Positions 9,780 to 20,908 of a stretch of 64,000 nucleotides of DNA are shown here, one piece after another; the stretch's first letter is position 1, and each line of letters begins with the position of its first letter. Both the position numbers and the translations under genes were made by a program. The notes beneath the pieces are model-generated. The model ran no database searches. It was not told where the DNA came from and saw only the letters and a list, made by a program, of their open reading frames with translations. Source of the stretch: Prorocentrum cordatum (Eukaryota; Sar; Dinophyceae; Prorocentrales; Prorocentraceae); the NCBI GenBank assembly GCA_963575745.1, contig CAUYUJ010004780.1, positions 1 to 64,000 on the forward strand, given 5' to 3'.

Positions 9780-11952
9780 CAGCCGAGGCGCCCGGGTCGC
9801 GCGCCTGCTTGATGAAGAGACGACCTCGGGAGGGGTAGTCCGAGGGATTGCGTTCAGACGGAACCCATCGGACAGAAAGCCTGACCCCGCAAGCCAACGA
9901 CAAGGCGCAAACTTCTCGAAGGACGTCTCGAATCTGAAAAGCCCCCGACCGCCCTTTTCCCACTGCGAGAGCCAGCCCGAGGTTGTCGACGAAGACGAGC
10001 AGCCGTCGCCCGAAAGCCGAGCGGCTCCGGAGCAGGTGACGAAGAGCCGAAGACAAGGCCAAGCCCTCGAGGCGGAGGATGTTTGCGTCGGCCCCCCATT
10101 TGAAGCTCTGGACCACCTGCCACCGGCTGGGATGCATGAAGTCGGCGTCGACGGGGTCGAACGAGCACGCGTCCGCGTGCGCCTGCAGCAGTCCAGCGGT
10201 GAAGCCAAGCTGCTCGTCCTGGAGCGCCGAGTCGGACTCGGTGCCCGCGCCAGCGCCGACGTCCGGGGCCGCGCCCTCGGCAAGGAAGGCGTGGGCGCGC
10301 GCGTTGGCTGCCCCAGCAGCGCGGTAGCGCCAGCGCTCCGCCACACGGCCGAAGGAGGCGGCCTCCGACGCCTGGCAGTGCCGGCGGCGCACCCCGCAGC
10401 CCCAGTGGGAGGCGTCGCTGGCCGCGACGACGCTGTGCCAGACGGCGTCGGTGTGGACGACGAGCAGCGGGAGCAGGCCCATGGCCGTCGTCAGCTCCTG
10501 GCGCACCGAGGGCCACAAGTCCAGCACGCGCCCTTTGCCAGCCTGCGCGAAGGCGTACACGCTGGACAGGACGGAGAGCGCGGACCGCTGGAGCAACATG
10601 ACCCACGTCAGGTGGCCGACCAGGATCTCCATGACGTCGCCGCTGCAGCGCCCCTGGGAGAGCAGCTCGGCCAGAGCTACCTTCAGGCGCCACACTCGCT
10701 TCCGCGAGACCCGCACAGTATGGTTGACACCGTCCAGCTCGAGCCCGACGAAGTTCACCTTCGACGACGCGCCAGTCTCCTCGTGCACCACGAAGCCGGA
10801 GTCGGAGAAGGCACTCGCCACTTGCTGCCCAGTGGATGCGACGGCCTGGCGGGGCCCGCCGAGCACCAAAAAGTTGTCGACGTAGACGGCCCCCTGCAGG
10901 ACAGCGGGGGCCAGCGGCGACGCAGCCGAGCGATCGCTGAGCAGCCGATCGGCGGGCAGGCCCCCTCGTCGGGCGCGCTGGCAGAGGTGCAGCGCCCAGC
11001 TCCAGCCCATGGGGAGCACTGCGAGGTGCGGGGTCAACAGGTCTCCCGGGCGAGTTGGGCGGCCATCCACGGCCGGACAGCCAACGGCACCAGCTCGGAC
11101 CGTCTTCAGCCTGAAAGCGTCGCCCAGCTCGGCAGGGATAGCGATGGCGTAGAACGCGTTCTGGATGTCCCCGGCAGAGAAGTAGCACACGTCGCAATCG
11201 GCCGACTCGATCTGGCTGAACGCGGCCGCCGTCGGCAGCTGGGTCCGAGGCGGAGGAAGGAAGTCCAGGTTTGCCCATCTCGTGTCGAAAATGATACGCT
11301 GGGCCCCGCTCTTCTTGGCCACCATGAAGATGCCAAGCGACGGCGGCCGGCCAGTGGCGAGGGCGAAGCGCACCATGCCACGGGAGTGCATCTGCTTGAC
11401 GAAGCCAGCGCAGTTGGAGATGGTGCGGAAGGCTGGGTCGGAGTAAGGGCGCACCAAGCCCAACTCCTTCCTGAGGCGGTCAGCGTCAGCGGTACTGCGA
11501 CGCGAGTTGGCCAATAGATCCCTCAACCATGTGTGGTGCTCCGGGGCGAGCGCGTCCGACGGCTGCACCGGCGCCGCGCCCGTCTCGGGCCAGGACACGA
11601 GGTCCTTGTTGTAGGGCACGACCGGGGAGGAGTCGCCATACGTGATGGCATTCCCACAGAGCTCGCGGAGGCTCCCGTGGGCGCTGACGTCCTGCGGCTT
11701 GGGCCCCAGCGCAACGCAGTTGTCCAGCACGCGCTCCTTTGCGAGGGACTGGGTGACCGTGTCCAGCTGGGCGGGCCCGTCGTAGGAGCGGCCAGCCATA
11801 AAATTGAGGGACTCGATAGCGTGGTTGGCGAGCCTAGCGCTGTGCTGAAGCCGCTGACGCCGTCGCTGAATAGCCCGGGAGCCGCCAGGCAGGCTGGCGG
11901 GCACGACGAGCGGGGAGAGAGGGAAAATGTCTCGCTGACGACTGGCCACCAT
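9780..11952 (-). CDS. Reverse transcriptase-RNase H (pol) of the DIRS-type element
   Basis: A long open frame continuing from the gag overlap. It shows an RT palm (GIFMVAKKSGAQRIIFDTR; GDIQNAFYAI; PMGWSWALHLCQ) with active-site YVDN at 10873-10884. An RNase H domain follows, with VVAASDASHWGCG, an acidic RLEGLALSSAL helix, LLVFVDNLGLALAV and RWVPSERNPSDYPSRG, about 10440-9820. The RT-RH domain order and RT type match DIRS/Ngaro rather than LTR elements. The start at 11952 is the Met of MVASRQRDIF; the frame is open further upstream across the gag end, so expression by ribosomal frameshift is possible. Second catalytic Asp of YxDD is Asn. Confidence 0.85.
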
Positions 11953-12043
11953 GTTGGGCCAGGAGCGAAGGGCCTGCACTGGGAGCTCCCGCGCGCGGCC
12001 AGGGCGCGGGCAGCAGCCTTGTCCTGTCGAGAGGCCCCGCGGC

Positions 12044-13294
12044 TCACGAGCCGCTGCCGCGGCCCGGCCGTGGCCCCCGGCCCGGCGGCGGCCTCGCGAG
12101 AGCCCTCTCCTCCCGCGCCTTGCGGCGCTCCTTGGCCACGGCGTTCTCGGCGGCGACCTGCTCAGAAATCCACTTTGCCAAAGCCGGGCACGCCATGATC
12201 CCTCGAGTGTTCTGCAGCCCTGTGAAAAAGAAGCTCTCGTCATGCTGGCCCTCGGGGCCCGACGACCCAAGCAGAACGTCTTTGAGCTTCTCCTCGCACA
12301 ATTGGATCTGGCGGCAGATGAGTTCGAGAGCGGCGATGTTGCTGGCGTCCAGCTGATCGTAGCACAGCGCGGTCTGGAAGATCTTTGACATCTCCGAGTG
12401 AAGCAGCATGACGGGATCGTCCAGCCCCAGGCGGCAGGCGGAGCGGAAAGCGATGTGGTGCCCGACCGCCGACCCGCCATTCTCGAGCATGTAGTTGGCA
12501 CACCACAGGACCGTACAAGGGCCAGGCACGACCCAGTCCGGCCAAGACTGCTGGCGCATGGCTCTGACCCCCTCGCGGAACTCCTTGTGACGCCGGCCCT
12601 CCTGGTCGTAGGTGACGGCCAGCGTGCGGAAGTCGTCCCCTGCAGCAGCTGGTGGAAGCCCAGCGCCCCCTGCGAGAGCAGCGTGGAGGCCTTCGTGCCC
12701 AGCCGCAGCGGCGGCGGCGGCAGCGCCGCCGCCCATGCCACCTGCCGCGGGGGCCCCCGCTGCTGGGCCAAAGGCGGCTGCAGCGCCAGCAGCTCCAGCA
12801 CCCGCTGCGACGTACGCTGGAGCGGGAGCCCCGGGAATGGGCGGAGGCGCCAGAGCACCGGCGAGGCCGGCAGGCCCGGCTGCAGCGGCAGGTGCGATGG
12901 GCGCCGCTGCTGCAGCGGCAGCGGCGTGGCCCAGCCCGGCAGGCACGACGGCATCCGCGCCCCCTGCGGCGGCCAAGGCGGCGTCGTGCTCGGCGACGAG
13001 CCTGAGGGCTGCAGGGCGCAGCGCGTGGTAGTCGGCGAGCGTGAGGGGCTGCGCGAAGTCGTACACGGGGATGCCTGCAGCCGCGGCCGGCGGGGGCCCC
13101 CCGCCAGGAGCCCTGCGATACCAGGCGCGGATGTCCGTGTTGGCGGGCTCCAGCTCCTCCACGTACAGATCGTTGTCGGGAGTGACCACCACTGCGTGGA
13201 GGGGCTGAAGCTGAGAAACACCCACCACAGTGCGGCCGTGCAGCAACGGAGGGTCGACCGCATACTCGATGAACAGCTCATCACCCTCTATCAT
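12044..13294 (-). CDS. Gag-like ORF of the DIRS-type element
   Basis: 416 aa, intact. An N-terminal domain (residues 1-105), an Ala/Gly/Pro-rich low-complexity stretch (about 110-210), then a mostly helical C-terminal domain with YDQLDASNIAALELICRQIQLCEEK and a basic tail (REERALARPPPGRGPRPGRG). No zinc knuckle. Its position as first ORF after repeat A1 and before RT supports a nucleocapsid role; sequence alone would not identify it. The start ATG lies about 480 bp inside the left end. Confidence 0.7.
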   Translation of the reverse strand: MIEGDELFIEYAVDPPLLHGRTVVGVSQLQPLHAVVVTPDNDLYVEELEPANTDIRAWYRRAPGGGPPPAAAAGIPVYDFAQPLTLADYHALRPAALRLVAEHDAALAAAGGADAVVPAGLGHAAAAAAAAPIAPAAAAGPAGLAGALAPPPIPGAPAPAYVAAGAGAAGAAAAFGPAAGAPAAGGMGGGAAAAAAAAGHEGLHAALAGGAGLPPAAAGDDFRTLAVTYDQEGRRHKEFREGVRAMRQQSWPDWVVPGPCTVLWCANYMLENGGSAVGHHIAFRSACRLGLDDPVMLLHSEMSKIFQTALCYDQLDASNIAALELICRQIQLCEEKLKDVLLGSSGPEGQHDESFFFTGLQNTRGIMACPALAKWISEQVAAENAVAKERRKAREERALARPPPGRGPRPGRGSGS

Positions 13295-13775
13295 TTAATC
13301 ACGCCCGAACCACGCGGCTGCTGATGCGCTCGGCTGCCCGCAGGCAACACAGACGGCGCTGGCCGGGGCGCCGGTGGAGGCTGCTCCACCAGGGCGCGTC
13401 GGCAGCACCCCAGCCCGGCAAGCAGCCAGCGAAGCGCCTCCACGAGCAGCGGGCCCGCGAGCGACACTGCAAGCTGCTGCCCAGGCTCCTGCCCGGCCCC
13501 CGCCGAGCACTCCTGGAGCAAGGCGACGCACTCCTCCATGGAGGGCGGCCGCAGCTCCACGATCGGCTCCGCGCACGGCGGAGCAGGCTGGACCCAGGCG
13601 GCGCAGGCCTCGGCTGAGGGCGCCTCTGGCTCCAAGGGCGCCTCCGCAGCCGGCGGAGGATCGGGTGGTGGCGGCCCGCCACCAGAAGGCGCGAGCCCGC
13701 GCGAGGCTGGACCGAGGGCGAACCCGGCCAAGAGGAGGGCGATCGATGAAATCCAGGCCTCCTCTGGCCGCATCT

Positions 13776-14240
<465 letters not shown>

Positions 14241-14344
14241 GCCCGCCCACGCAGCTTCGCCTCGCACGCACGGCAAACACGAAACCGAAACCGAAACCGA
14301 TTTCCCGGTGAGGGGCTCGCCATTCCACTTCGATCTCACCCCCT

Positions 14345-14668
14345 CACCTCCGATAGCCCAATAGCCCAATAGCCCAATAGCCCAATAGCCCCATAGCCTT
14401 ATAGCCCCATAGCCCTATAGCCCTATAGCCCTATCGCCCTATAGCCCTATAGCCCTATAGCCCTATGGTCCTAAAGCCCGATAGCCGTATATATCCGTAT
14501 ATAGCCCTATAGCCCGAATAGCCCGAATAGCCCTTAGCCCTATAGCCCTATAGCCCTGTAGCCCTATAGCCCCATAGCCCTAAAGGCTTCTCGCCCTATA
14601 TCCCTATGGCCACATCGCCCTATAGCCCTATAGCCCCATAGCCCTAAAGCCCTAAAGCCCCATAGCCC
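14345..14668. repeat. AGCCCTATA 8-9 bp minisatellite
   Basis: More than thirty degenerate AGCCCTAT/AGCCCAAT units. The motif is the same as at 5966-6060. Confidence 0.85.
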
Positions 14669-14669
14669 C

Positions 14670-14727
14670 CCCCAAATTCTCTGGTATCATTGAATATTCC
14701 GCCTGTAGAGGGACATGCCCAGTTGAA
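14670..14727 (+). mobile_element. MITE-A fragment, right end only
   Basis: TTCCGCCTGTAGAGGGACATGCCCAGTTGAA matches the right ends of MITE-A copies in three consecutive pieces (CTGTAGAGGG, ACATGCCC, AGTTGAA). The left end is missing, probably replaced by the adjoining minisatellite. Confidence 0.6.
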
Positions 14728-14734
14728 GCCTAGC

Positions 14735-14933
14735 CCGGGCGCGCAAACATGGATTAGGGATCCATGGATTTGGCGCGCGGTCGCCAAATCCACGGATCGG
14801 GGGAGGCGCCCTCCCCAAAATACGGCCGGTGCCGCCTCGCTCGGCGGCGGAAGCCCGCGATTTCCCATGGAAACGGGACCCGTCGCTGATCCACGCCCCC
14901 TTGATCCACGCTTGCGGTCGCCAGACCCTTGAG
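14735..14933. repeat. Dispersed repeat family C, copy 2
   Basis: A close copy of 2605-2793, including the TTTGGCGCGCGGTCGCCAAA palindrome and GGCGGCGGAAGCCCGCGA. In both places a MITE-A copy lies within about 40 bp, on opposite sides. Confidence 0.75.
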
Positions 14934-15173
14934 GGGTGCCCTGGAGGCCGTGGGGGCCTCCTGGGAGATCCCGGGGGCACCCTGGGCCAGGGGCACTCCT
15001 GGCCACACCCGGCAAGGAGGCTCCCTCCCGCGCGCACCGTGCGGGCAGCGCGCCCCGACGTGCACGCGCGCAGGGTGTGGGCCTGCTGCCCGCTCGCCTG
15101 GAGCGAGGGGTGGGCCATGCCGCGGTGGGATCGGTGGACCTCCCTCCCCTCCTCAGACGAGCGTGTTCCACTA

Positions 15174-15269
15174 CTCGCAAAGTACCTGCTCGCAAACAGC
15201 CTGGATCCGCCGCGGGGGATCTACGATAAGTCACATAAAGGTAGCGTTTGCGAGTTGGCACTTTGCGAG
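15174..15269. mobile_element. Short TIR element with TA duplication, copy 1
   Basis: The ends CTCGCAAAGTACC and (inverted) CTCGCAAAGTGCC are preceded and followed by TA. Internal CTCGCAAAC/GTTTGCGAG repeats extend the TIR to about 27 bp. A second copy is at 24175-24269. Consistent with a Tc1/mariner-type MITE; non-coding. Confidence 0.7.
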
Positions 15270-15501
15270 TAATGGAAAGCGCTCGGTGACTCCTGACTCC
15301 CCGGCGATCGTTCTCTGGTTCTGACTGCCTACCAGATCACCTCAACCCAACCAGAAGACCCGAATGCCGGGTTGGGGGGGGGTACCGGTTCCATAGATAT
15401 GTTTTTGCCGTGCTCCCTGGCCGCACCCCCCCCACTGGAAATGGAGGGCAAATTGAAGCCTTCGGGTCGGGTTCGGGTGGTTTGGCGGGTGGTGATATTC
15501 G

Positions 15502-15720
15502 TTGTCTTGCCGATCGGCGCGGGCCCTCGCGCCTCCCCCTCCCCCCCCCAATGGAGTAGATCCTGGCTGCTTTGGGCGCCTGCTTTCAAGCAGGTGGGCG
15601 GCTCCCCACAGGATTCCCCATGAGAGCATTGTTCCAAGCAGTCGCGGTAAGCAGAGGTCCGGAGCCAGACACCCCCTCCCCTCCCCCAACTTCTGCCCGA
15701 TGTCGGAACGCCGAATAGGA
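15502..15720 (+). repeat. Left member of a 0.2-kb inverted repeat pair
   Basis: Begins TTGTCTTGCCGATCGGC and contains AATGGAGTAGATC, AGCAGGTGG, TAAGCAGAGGT and GATGTCGGAACGCCGAAT. The inverted partner is 19208-19408, about 75-80% identical by eye. The pair encloses 3.5 kb with the foldback arrays and U6. Confidence 0.65.
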
Positions 15721-15884
15721 AAACGTCCATCTGCCTGACCACCCCAGGCTTCGCCTCGAGCCCAGACGGTCGGATCCGCTGCATGGAGAAATGTAAGCAT
15801 CCTGGTGGCCTTTCCCGCGCACCGATGTGGAACAAGCGACGTCCTCATAGAGCAGCTGCCCTAACACATGTACGGCTCAAGATG

Positions 15885-16175
15885 CACCCAAAATGGCCCA
15901 AGATGACCTCAAGATGGCCCAAGGCGGACCACGAAACCCCGAAGAGGCCTCCACGACGGCCCAAGAGGTCTCCAAAAGAGGATACCCAGGAAGGCCCGAA
16001 GAGGCTCCAATCATGGACTCTCCTCGGGTGCCTGAAGGATCTTGGGGTCGGCGTCCGGATGGCCCTCCGACGACCCAAAACGGCCCGAGAGGTCCCCATG
16101 ATTGCCCCAAGATCGCCCAGGAGTAGAAGAAGAACAGCATGACACAAACATAAGAGAGAGAGAGAGAGAGAGAGC
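15885..16175. repeat. CCCAAGATGG-type minisatellite and (GA)n
   Basis: Degenerate 10-13 bp units such as GGCCCAAGATGACC, then (GA)n at 16153-16175. Related degenerate arrays occur at 18060-18130, 19685-20285 and 55845-55885. Confidence 0.7.
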
Positions 16176-16329
16176 GTGATCCACCGCCGCTTTACTGTGA
16201 AAAATTCCCCCCCCTCTTCCTCCGCAACCCGGGGGTCCCCCCCCCCTCCGAAAATCCACCCCCCCTGCTGGACCCCCCCCCCACCCTTCCCCCCTTCCTC
16301 CCGGCTAAAGCCCCCCCTCCCCTATACCC

Positions 16330-17870
16330 CCCCCCCCCGCCCTCCGGAAAACCGGGGGGGGCCACTACCGGTTCGGGGCCCCCTCGCTCCGGAAAGCCAA
16401 GGGGGGCCACTACCGGTTCGAACCCCTCCCCCTCCCCCCCGCCAGAAAACCAGAGGGGGTCACTACCGGTTCGAACCTCTCCCCCCCCCCCTCTCCAGAA
16501 AACCAAAGGGGGGGGTCACTGCCGGTTCGAACCGCCCCCCACCACCCCCTCGAAAACCAAGGGGGGTGGGTCACTACCGGTTCGAACCCGCCCCCACCCT
16601 CGAAAACCAGGGGGGGTTCACTACCGGTTCGAACCCCCCCCTCGAAAACCGAGAGGGGGTCACTACCGGTTCGAACCCCGCCCACCACGCTCACCGCCAG
16701 CAAACGACTCTCGGGTCCCTACCACCATCCGCACCACATCCCCCACTGCTGTCCCCAGCACCACTGTCCTCACCACCAGTCCACTGTTCCCACCACCGTC
16801 CCCACTGTCCCCACCAGTGCCCCCACCACTGTCGCACTGTCCCCACTGTCCCCACCACTGTTCCCACCACGGCCCCAACCACTGTCCCACTGTCCCTACT
16901 GTCCCACTGTCCCCGCCGCTGTCCCACTGAGCTGTCTCACTGTTCCCACCACTGTCCCCACCACTGTCTCCACTGTACCTCTATCCCATTATCCCACCGC
17001 CGTCCTCGCCACCGCCCTCACCAGTGTCCCCACCACCACTGTACCCTCCACTGCCCCTGTGCTTCCACCACATTCCCACTGTCCCCACACCACTGTCCCC
17101 ACACCACCGTCCCCACCACTGCATTGTCCCTGCTGTCCCCACCAGTGCCTCCACCAGTGTCTCACTGTCCCCACTCTCCCCACCATTGTCCCACCACGGT
17201 CCCGCTCCCCCGAGTTTCCCCACGGTCCCCACCACTGCCCCAGTCCCCACTGTAGCCACCACTGTCCCACTGTGCTGTCCCACTGTGCTGTCCCACCGTC
17301 CCCACTGTCCTCATCACTGTCCCACTGTCCCCACTGTCCCCATCACTTTCCCCACTGTACTACTGTCCCACCGCTGTCCTCACCACCGCCTTCACCACTG
17401 TCCCCACCACTACCGTCCCCACCACTGTCCCACTGTCCCCACCACTGACCCGCTGTCCCCTCACCACTGTCCCCACCACCACCGTCCCCACCACTGTCCG
17501 CACCACTGTCCCACTGTCCCCGCACCACTGTCCCCACCATCACCGTTCCCACCACCGTCCCAGCATCCCCACCATTGTCCAACTGCCCCGAGGAGCGGGA
17601 ATCGGTTGCTGGCGGCGAGGGTGTTCGAACCAGTAGTGACCTCCCCCCCGGTCTTCGAGGGGGGGGCGGGTTCGACCCGGTAGTGACCCCCCCCCGGTTT
17701 TCCAGGGGGGGGGGTTCGAACTGGTAGTGACCCCCCCCCCCTCTTCGTGATAAACTGCGGGGGGGGAGGTGTTCGAACCAGTAGTGACCCCTCCCCGGTT
17801 TTCGAGGGGGGGGGGACGGGTTGGGAACCCCCAGTGACCCCCCCCGGTTTTCCGCCAGCAGCTGTAGAAC
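16330..17870. mobile_element. Foldback-like element with inverted tandem arrays
   Basis: The left arm (16355-16720) has seven units of about 50-58 bp containing GAAAACC, a G-run and TCACTACCGGTTCGAACC. The right arm (17600-17870) has about five units in the opposite orientation, with GGTTCGAACCAGTAGTGA. The innermost edges also match: CGCCAGCAAACGACTC at 16697 against inverted GCCAGCAACCGATTC near 17600. The centre (16720-17590) is a degenerate CCCCACCACTGT minisatellite. No ORF of interest. The structure recalls foldback elements with tandem-repeat arms. Confidence 0.7.
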
Positions 17871-17877
17871 ACGCTCT

Positions 17878-18040
17878 TTCAAACATAAACTTTCGACGGT
17901 CCGTGCGGATTTCTTGGATCTGCGCTGGACCCCCCTCCCTGGCGCGCTCCGCGCGCCAGGGGCGGCGCTGGAGGCGCCGCCAAGGCGCTCCACCGCGGAA
18001 ACCAAAAATCCGCGCGCAGCGCCAAAAGCTCACGTTTATA
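17878..18040. mobile_element. GC-rich foldback repeat, family B copy 2
   Basis: AAACATAAACTTTCGACGG, ATTTCTTGGATCTGCGCTGG, CCTCCCTGGCGCGCTCCGCG, then an inverted arm ending ATCCGCGCGCAGCGCC. This copy is uninterrupted and shows the target site occupied by MITE-A in the copy at 28338-28611. Confidence 0.75.
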
Positions 18041-18130
18041 ATTATTTTTTCCTCTTCGAAGAATGGCCCTCCGACGGCCCAAGAGGCCCCCGAGATTGCC
18101 CCAACATCGCCCAAGACGGCCCAAGAGCCG

Positions 18131-18662
18131 CGGGGGCGATCCGAGCATGCACCGTCAGATCCGACCCCGCGGCGCGCTCTGGGGGCGCCCCCTGCTGGAA
18201 GGGTGGGGGGGCTGGGAGGGTCGGCCGCTCCTGTGGCAAGGCGCCGCGGAGCGGGGCGGGTGGTGCAGTCAACGAGCCTCCAACAAGGACGCGCGCCTTC
18301 GTCTGGGGTGCCCTCGTGTTTTTGCCTTTGCGGCCTGTGCTTTGCCGTTTTCACGGGTCGCCCGCCGCCCCGAAAATCCCGGCTTCGATCTCCAAGGGGC
18401 TTGCGTCCCTGCCGCCCGTCCTGAATTCACGTTCTGACTGCAAGGGAGGTTTGACCTACATGGGGGATGAAGAAAGGGCCCTGAAGGGGCCCTCCAGGGA
18501 TCTTCGCTCTCGGGTCTCCTCTGTCCCTCTTCCCTCGCTCCTCTCGGCCTTCCTTCGTCTCCTGCTGTGCTTCCCCAATTCCTCTTGCGTTCGCTGATCC
18601 GTTCTCGAGCAGCGTTTGAGCTCAGGGTCCGCTGCGTGCGCGGTGCACCGGGCAAGGAGGAG
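18131..18662. other. No gene seen
   Basis: Mixed GC-rich sequence without clear tandem repeats. Overlapping ORFs on both strands lack recognisable domains. Confidence 0.4.
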
Positions 18663-18679
18663 AGTATCCCCAGTGGCTG
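18663..18679. repeat. 17-bp direct repeat, left of U6
   Basis: AGTATCCCCAGTGGCTG, identical to 18780-18796. Length and position fit a LINE-type target-site duplication. Confidence 0.85.
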
Positions 18680-18722
18680 TGTACACTTCTCGATTTGTGC
18701 GTGTCATCCTTGCGCAGGGGCC

Positions 18723-18754
<32 letters not shown>

Positions 18755-18779
18755 ACGGATGATCCCCGAAGGGAATCCA
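18680..18779 (-). ncRNA. U6: U6 snRNA sequence, probable retrocopy
   Basis: On the minus strand the sequence opens TTCCCTTCGGGGATCATCC (5' stem-loop), continues AAAATTGGAACGATACAGAG, contains the spliceosomal catalytic core (ACAGAGA box, then AGATTAGCATGGCCCCTGCG) and the AAGGATGACACGC segment of the U6 internal stem-loop, and ends at GAGAAGTGTACA. It is essentially full length (about 100 nt) and highly conserved. It lies exactly between two perfect 17-bp direct repeats (18663-18679 and 18780-18796, AGTATCCCCAGTGGCTG). No 3' T-run and no obvious TATA-like element are next to it. A target duplication points to retroposition, so transcription is doubtful. Confidence 0.93.
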
Positions 18780-18796
18780 AGTATCCCCAGTGGCTG
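18780..18796. repeat. 17-bp direct repeat, right of U6
   Basis: Second perfect copy of AGTATCCCCAGTGGCTG, abutting the 5' end of the U6 sequence. Confidence 0.85.
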
Positions 18797-19207
18797 GCAG
18801 GCGAGGTGGGAGGGGAAGAGAGGAGAGGTGGGAGGGGGGAGGGGAGGGAGGGCGCGCAGAAGGAACGCGAGAAGGTGGCGCGGCTGGAGGGCTTCGGGCT
18901 CGGCCTCGGAGCGCCTGCGAAGCAAGATGGAGCAAAGCCTGCGCACGTCGGCGGGAGCCCTCGCCCGAGTCGGCCGGAGATGCTCCCTGCTCGTCCCGGT
19001 GGTGTGGGCAGGCTGGGGCAGGGAGGGGAGAGGGACGGCGGTGGGGGCTCGATTCTGTGCACACCGCCCCCATAGACTTTGTGCGTCGGCGGCTGGGCAG
19101 AGTGACTGCGCTGGCGATGGAGCCCCCACAGACACGAGCTGGTCCGGCACAAGACCGTCGAACGGGGCCCGTGCACAAAAGCGGCATCCACTGGTGAACA
19201 TGTTCAG

Positions 19208-19408
19208 ATTCGGCGTTCCGACATTGCGTGGAAGGGGGGGGGAGGGAGGGGGGGGGTCTGGCTCCTAACCTCTGCTTAGTGCAACTGATTGCAACAGTGC
19301 GTCCTATGGGGGAGGCTCCACCTGCTCGAAACATGCGCCAAAAACAGCCAAGAGATCTACTCCATGGGGAGGGGGGGGTGCGAGGGCCCGGGCCGATCGG
19401 CAAGACAA
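19208..19408 (-). repeat. Right member of the 0.2-kb inverted repeat pair
   Basis: Reads, on the minus strand, like 15502-15720, with matching boundaries at the CTTGCCGATCGG and CGGAACGCCGAAT ends. Confidence 0.65.
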
Positions 19409-19684
19409 GGAGTCCGCCGACCCTGTCGGCATGTGTGAGGGGCTTGTCCGTTCAAGTCGTCATCTCCGTCATTCGTTGGTTGTCGTCTCTGTCGTTCCCT
19501 TTCCCTGCCTCCCCCCTTTCCCTGGGCTCGTCGAAGCTCCCCACTTTCCCAGGGACGTCCTCAGCGTGCCAGCCAAAGCAAAGTTGAGCAACGTCGGAAT
19601 TGAGTCGAAAGGAAGCCCTTTCCCTTCGATCCCTCCCCCGCTGGGGGTGGGGTGGGGTGGGGTGGGGGGTCAGATACCCCTGGG

Positions 19685-20337
19685 AGTCCCAGAGCCCCAA
19701 AAAGCCCCAAGACGGGCCAAGAGTGCCCCAGGAGGGCCCAAAGATAGTCCAAGAGAACCCCGAATCGCCGAACGATCTGTCCAAGACGCCTTGACGGCCT
19801 CCAGACGGCCCAAGAGGCCTGCAAAGCGCCCCAAGAGGCCTCCAGGAGCTTTCCCACGAGAGCCCCAAGAGGCAAAATTCATTGATTTCCGATACGTTTT
19901 TGGAAGATGTTGGCGTTCTTGCTTCTTCCGCTTCCCGACACGCCAAGACGGCCCAAGAGGCCCCCAAGATCGCCCCGAGACGGCCCAAGAGGCCCCCAAA
20001 CGGCCGAAGAGGGCCCCAAGACGGCCCAAGACGCCTCCAAGACGGCCCAAGAAGCCCCCAAGACGGCTCCAGGAGAGTGCCCAGGCGGGGGACCCGAACG
20101 GACATTTCGAGCTCTCAGCCCCAAGAGGCCCCCAAGAGGCTCCCAAGGGGCCCCCAAACAGCCTCAAGACAGCCCAGGAGAGCCCCAAATTGCCCAGGAG
20201 GCCTCCAAGAGTGCCTCGAGACGGCGCAAGAGGAGCCCTGGACGGCCCAAGACGGCCTCAAGAGAGCCCCAGGCTGTCCCAAGAAAGCCTCTGGCCTCCT
20301 CCTCTTCCTCCTCCTCCTCCTCCTCCTCCTCCTCCTC

Positions 20338-20371
<34 letters not shown>

Positions 20372-20490
20372 TCTGCTCCCCCTCCTCCTGCTCTCCTCTG
20401 CCTCCTTCTCCGCCTATTGCTTCTCCTCCACATCCTTCTCCCCCCTCCTCCTCCCTCATCCACCTCCTCCACCCTTCCTCCACCTCCCAC
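19685..20490. repeat. CCCAAGACGG minisatellite followed by (CCT)n
   Basis: To 20285: degenerate 10-13 bp units of GCCCAAGAGGCC or GCCCAAGACGG. From 20290: a CCT/CTC microsatellite. Long frames here are repetitive artefacts. Confidence 0.8.
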
Positions 20491-20908
20491 CCCCCCCCTC
20501 GTTTTCATCTTCGTCGTTCTCAGGGTCGGCGGCACCGGCCGTAATTCCTTCGCAATAAGAGAACGCCCAGACATCCGACTGCTCCATATTTTTCGATGCG
20601 TGGACCCCGGAGGTCTGGACCACTTCCCTAGGGCCGGTGTTTCGTCCTGAGTCCTTTTTTGACGCTCCCGAGGCCCGGCGAGGGCTCTCGGAGACCGAAC
20701 ACTGCCAAAATCCTGCCGCTCCGATTTTTGCTGAAGCGTCGGACCTCTGGGCGATCACCACCGGGGACGCGATGCCTGCACGCACACCACCCCCGCAAGC
20801 ACGCTGGTCTGGCACAGGGCATACGCGGGCAGGGGCGGAGGCCAGAGGTCGGCCCCCAGGATCGGTGGCCACCCGCGGGAGCCTCCCACAGCATCTTGTC
20901 GGCTTCTG

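Noticed and set aside
14345-14668. Telomere-like CCCTA arrays
   Set aside because: The unit is AGCCCTATA (8-9 bp) and internal, not the (CCCTAAA)n expected at such telomeres.
16355-16690. CRISPR-like array (palindromic repeat with spacers)
   Set aside because: The 'spacers' are G- and C-runs related to each other, an inverted copy exists at 17600-17870, and the genome is eukaryotic. Treated as a foldback element.
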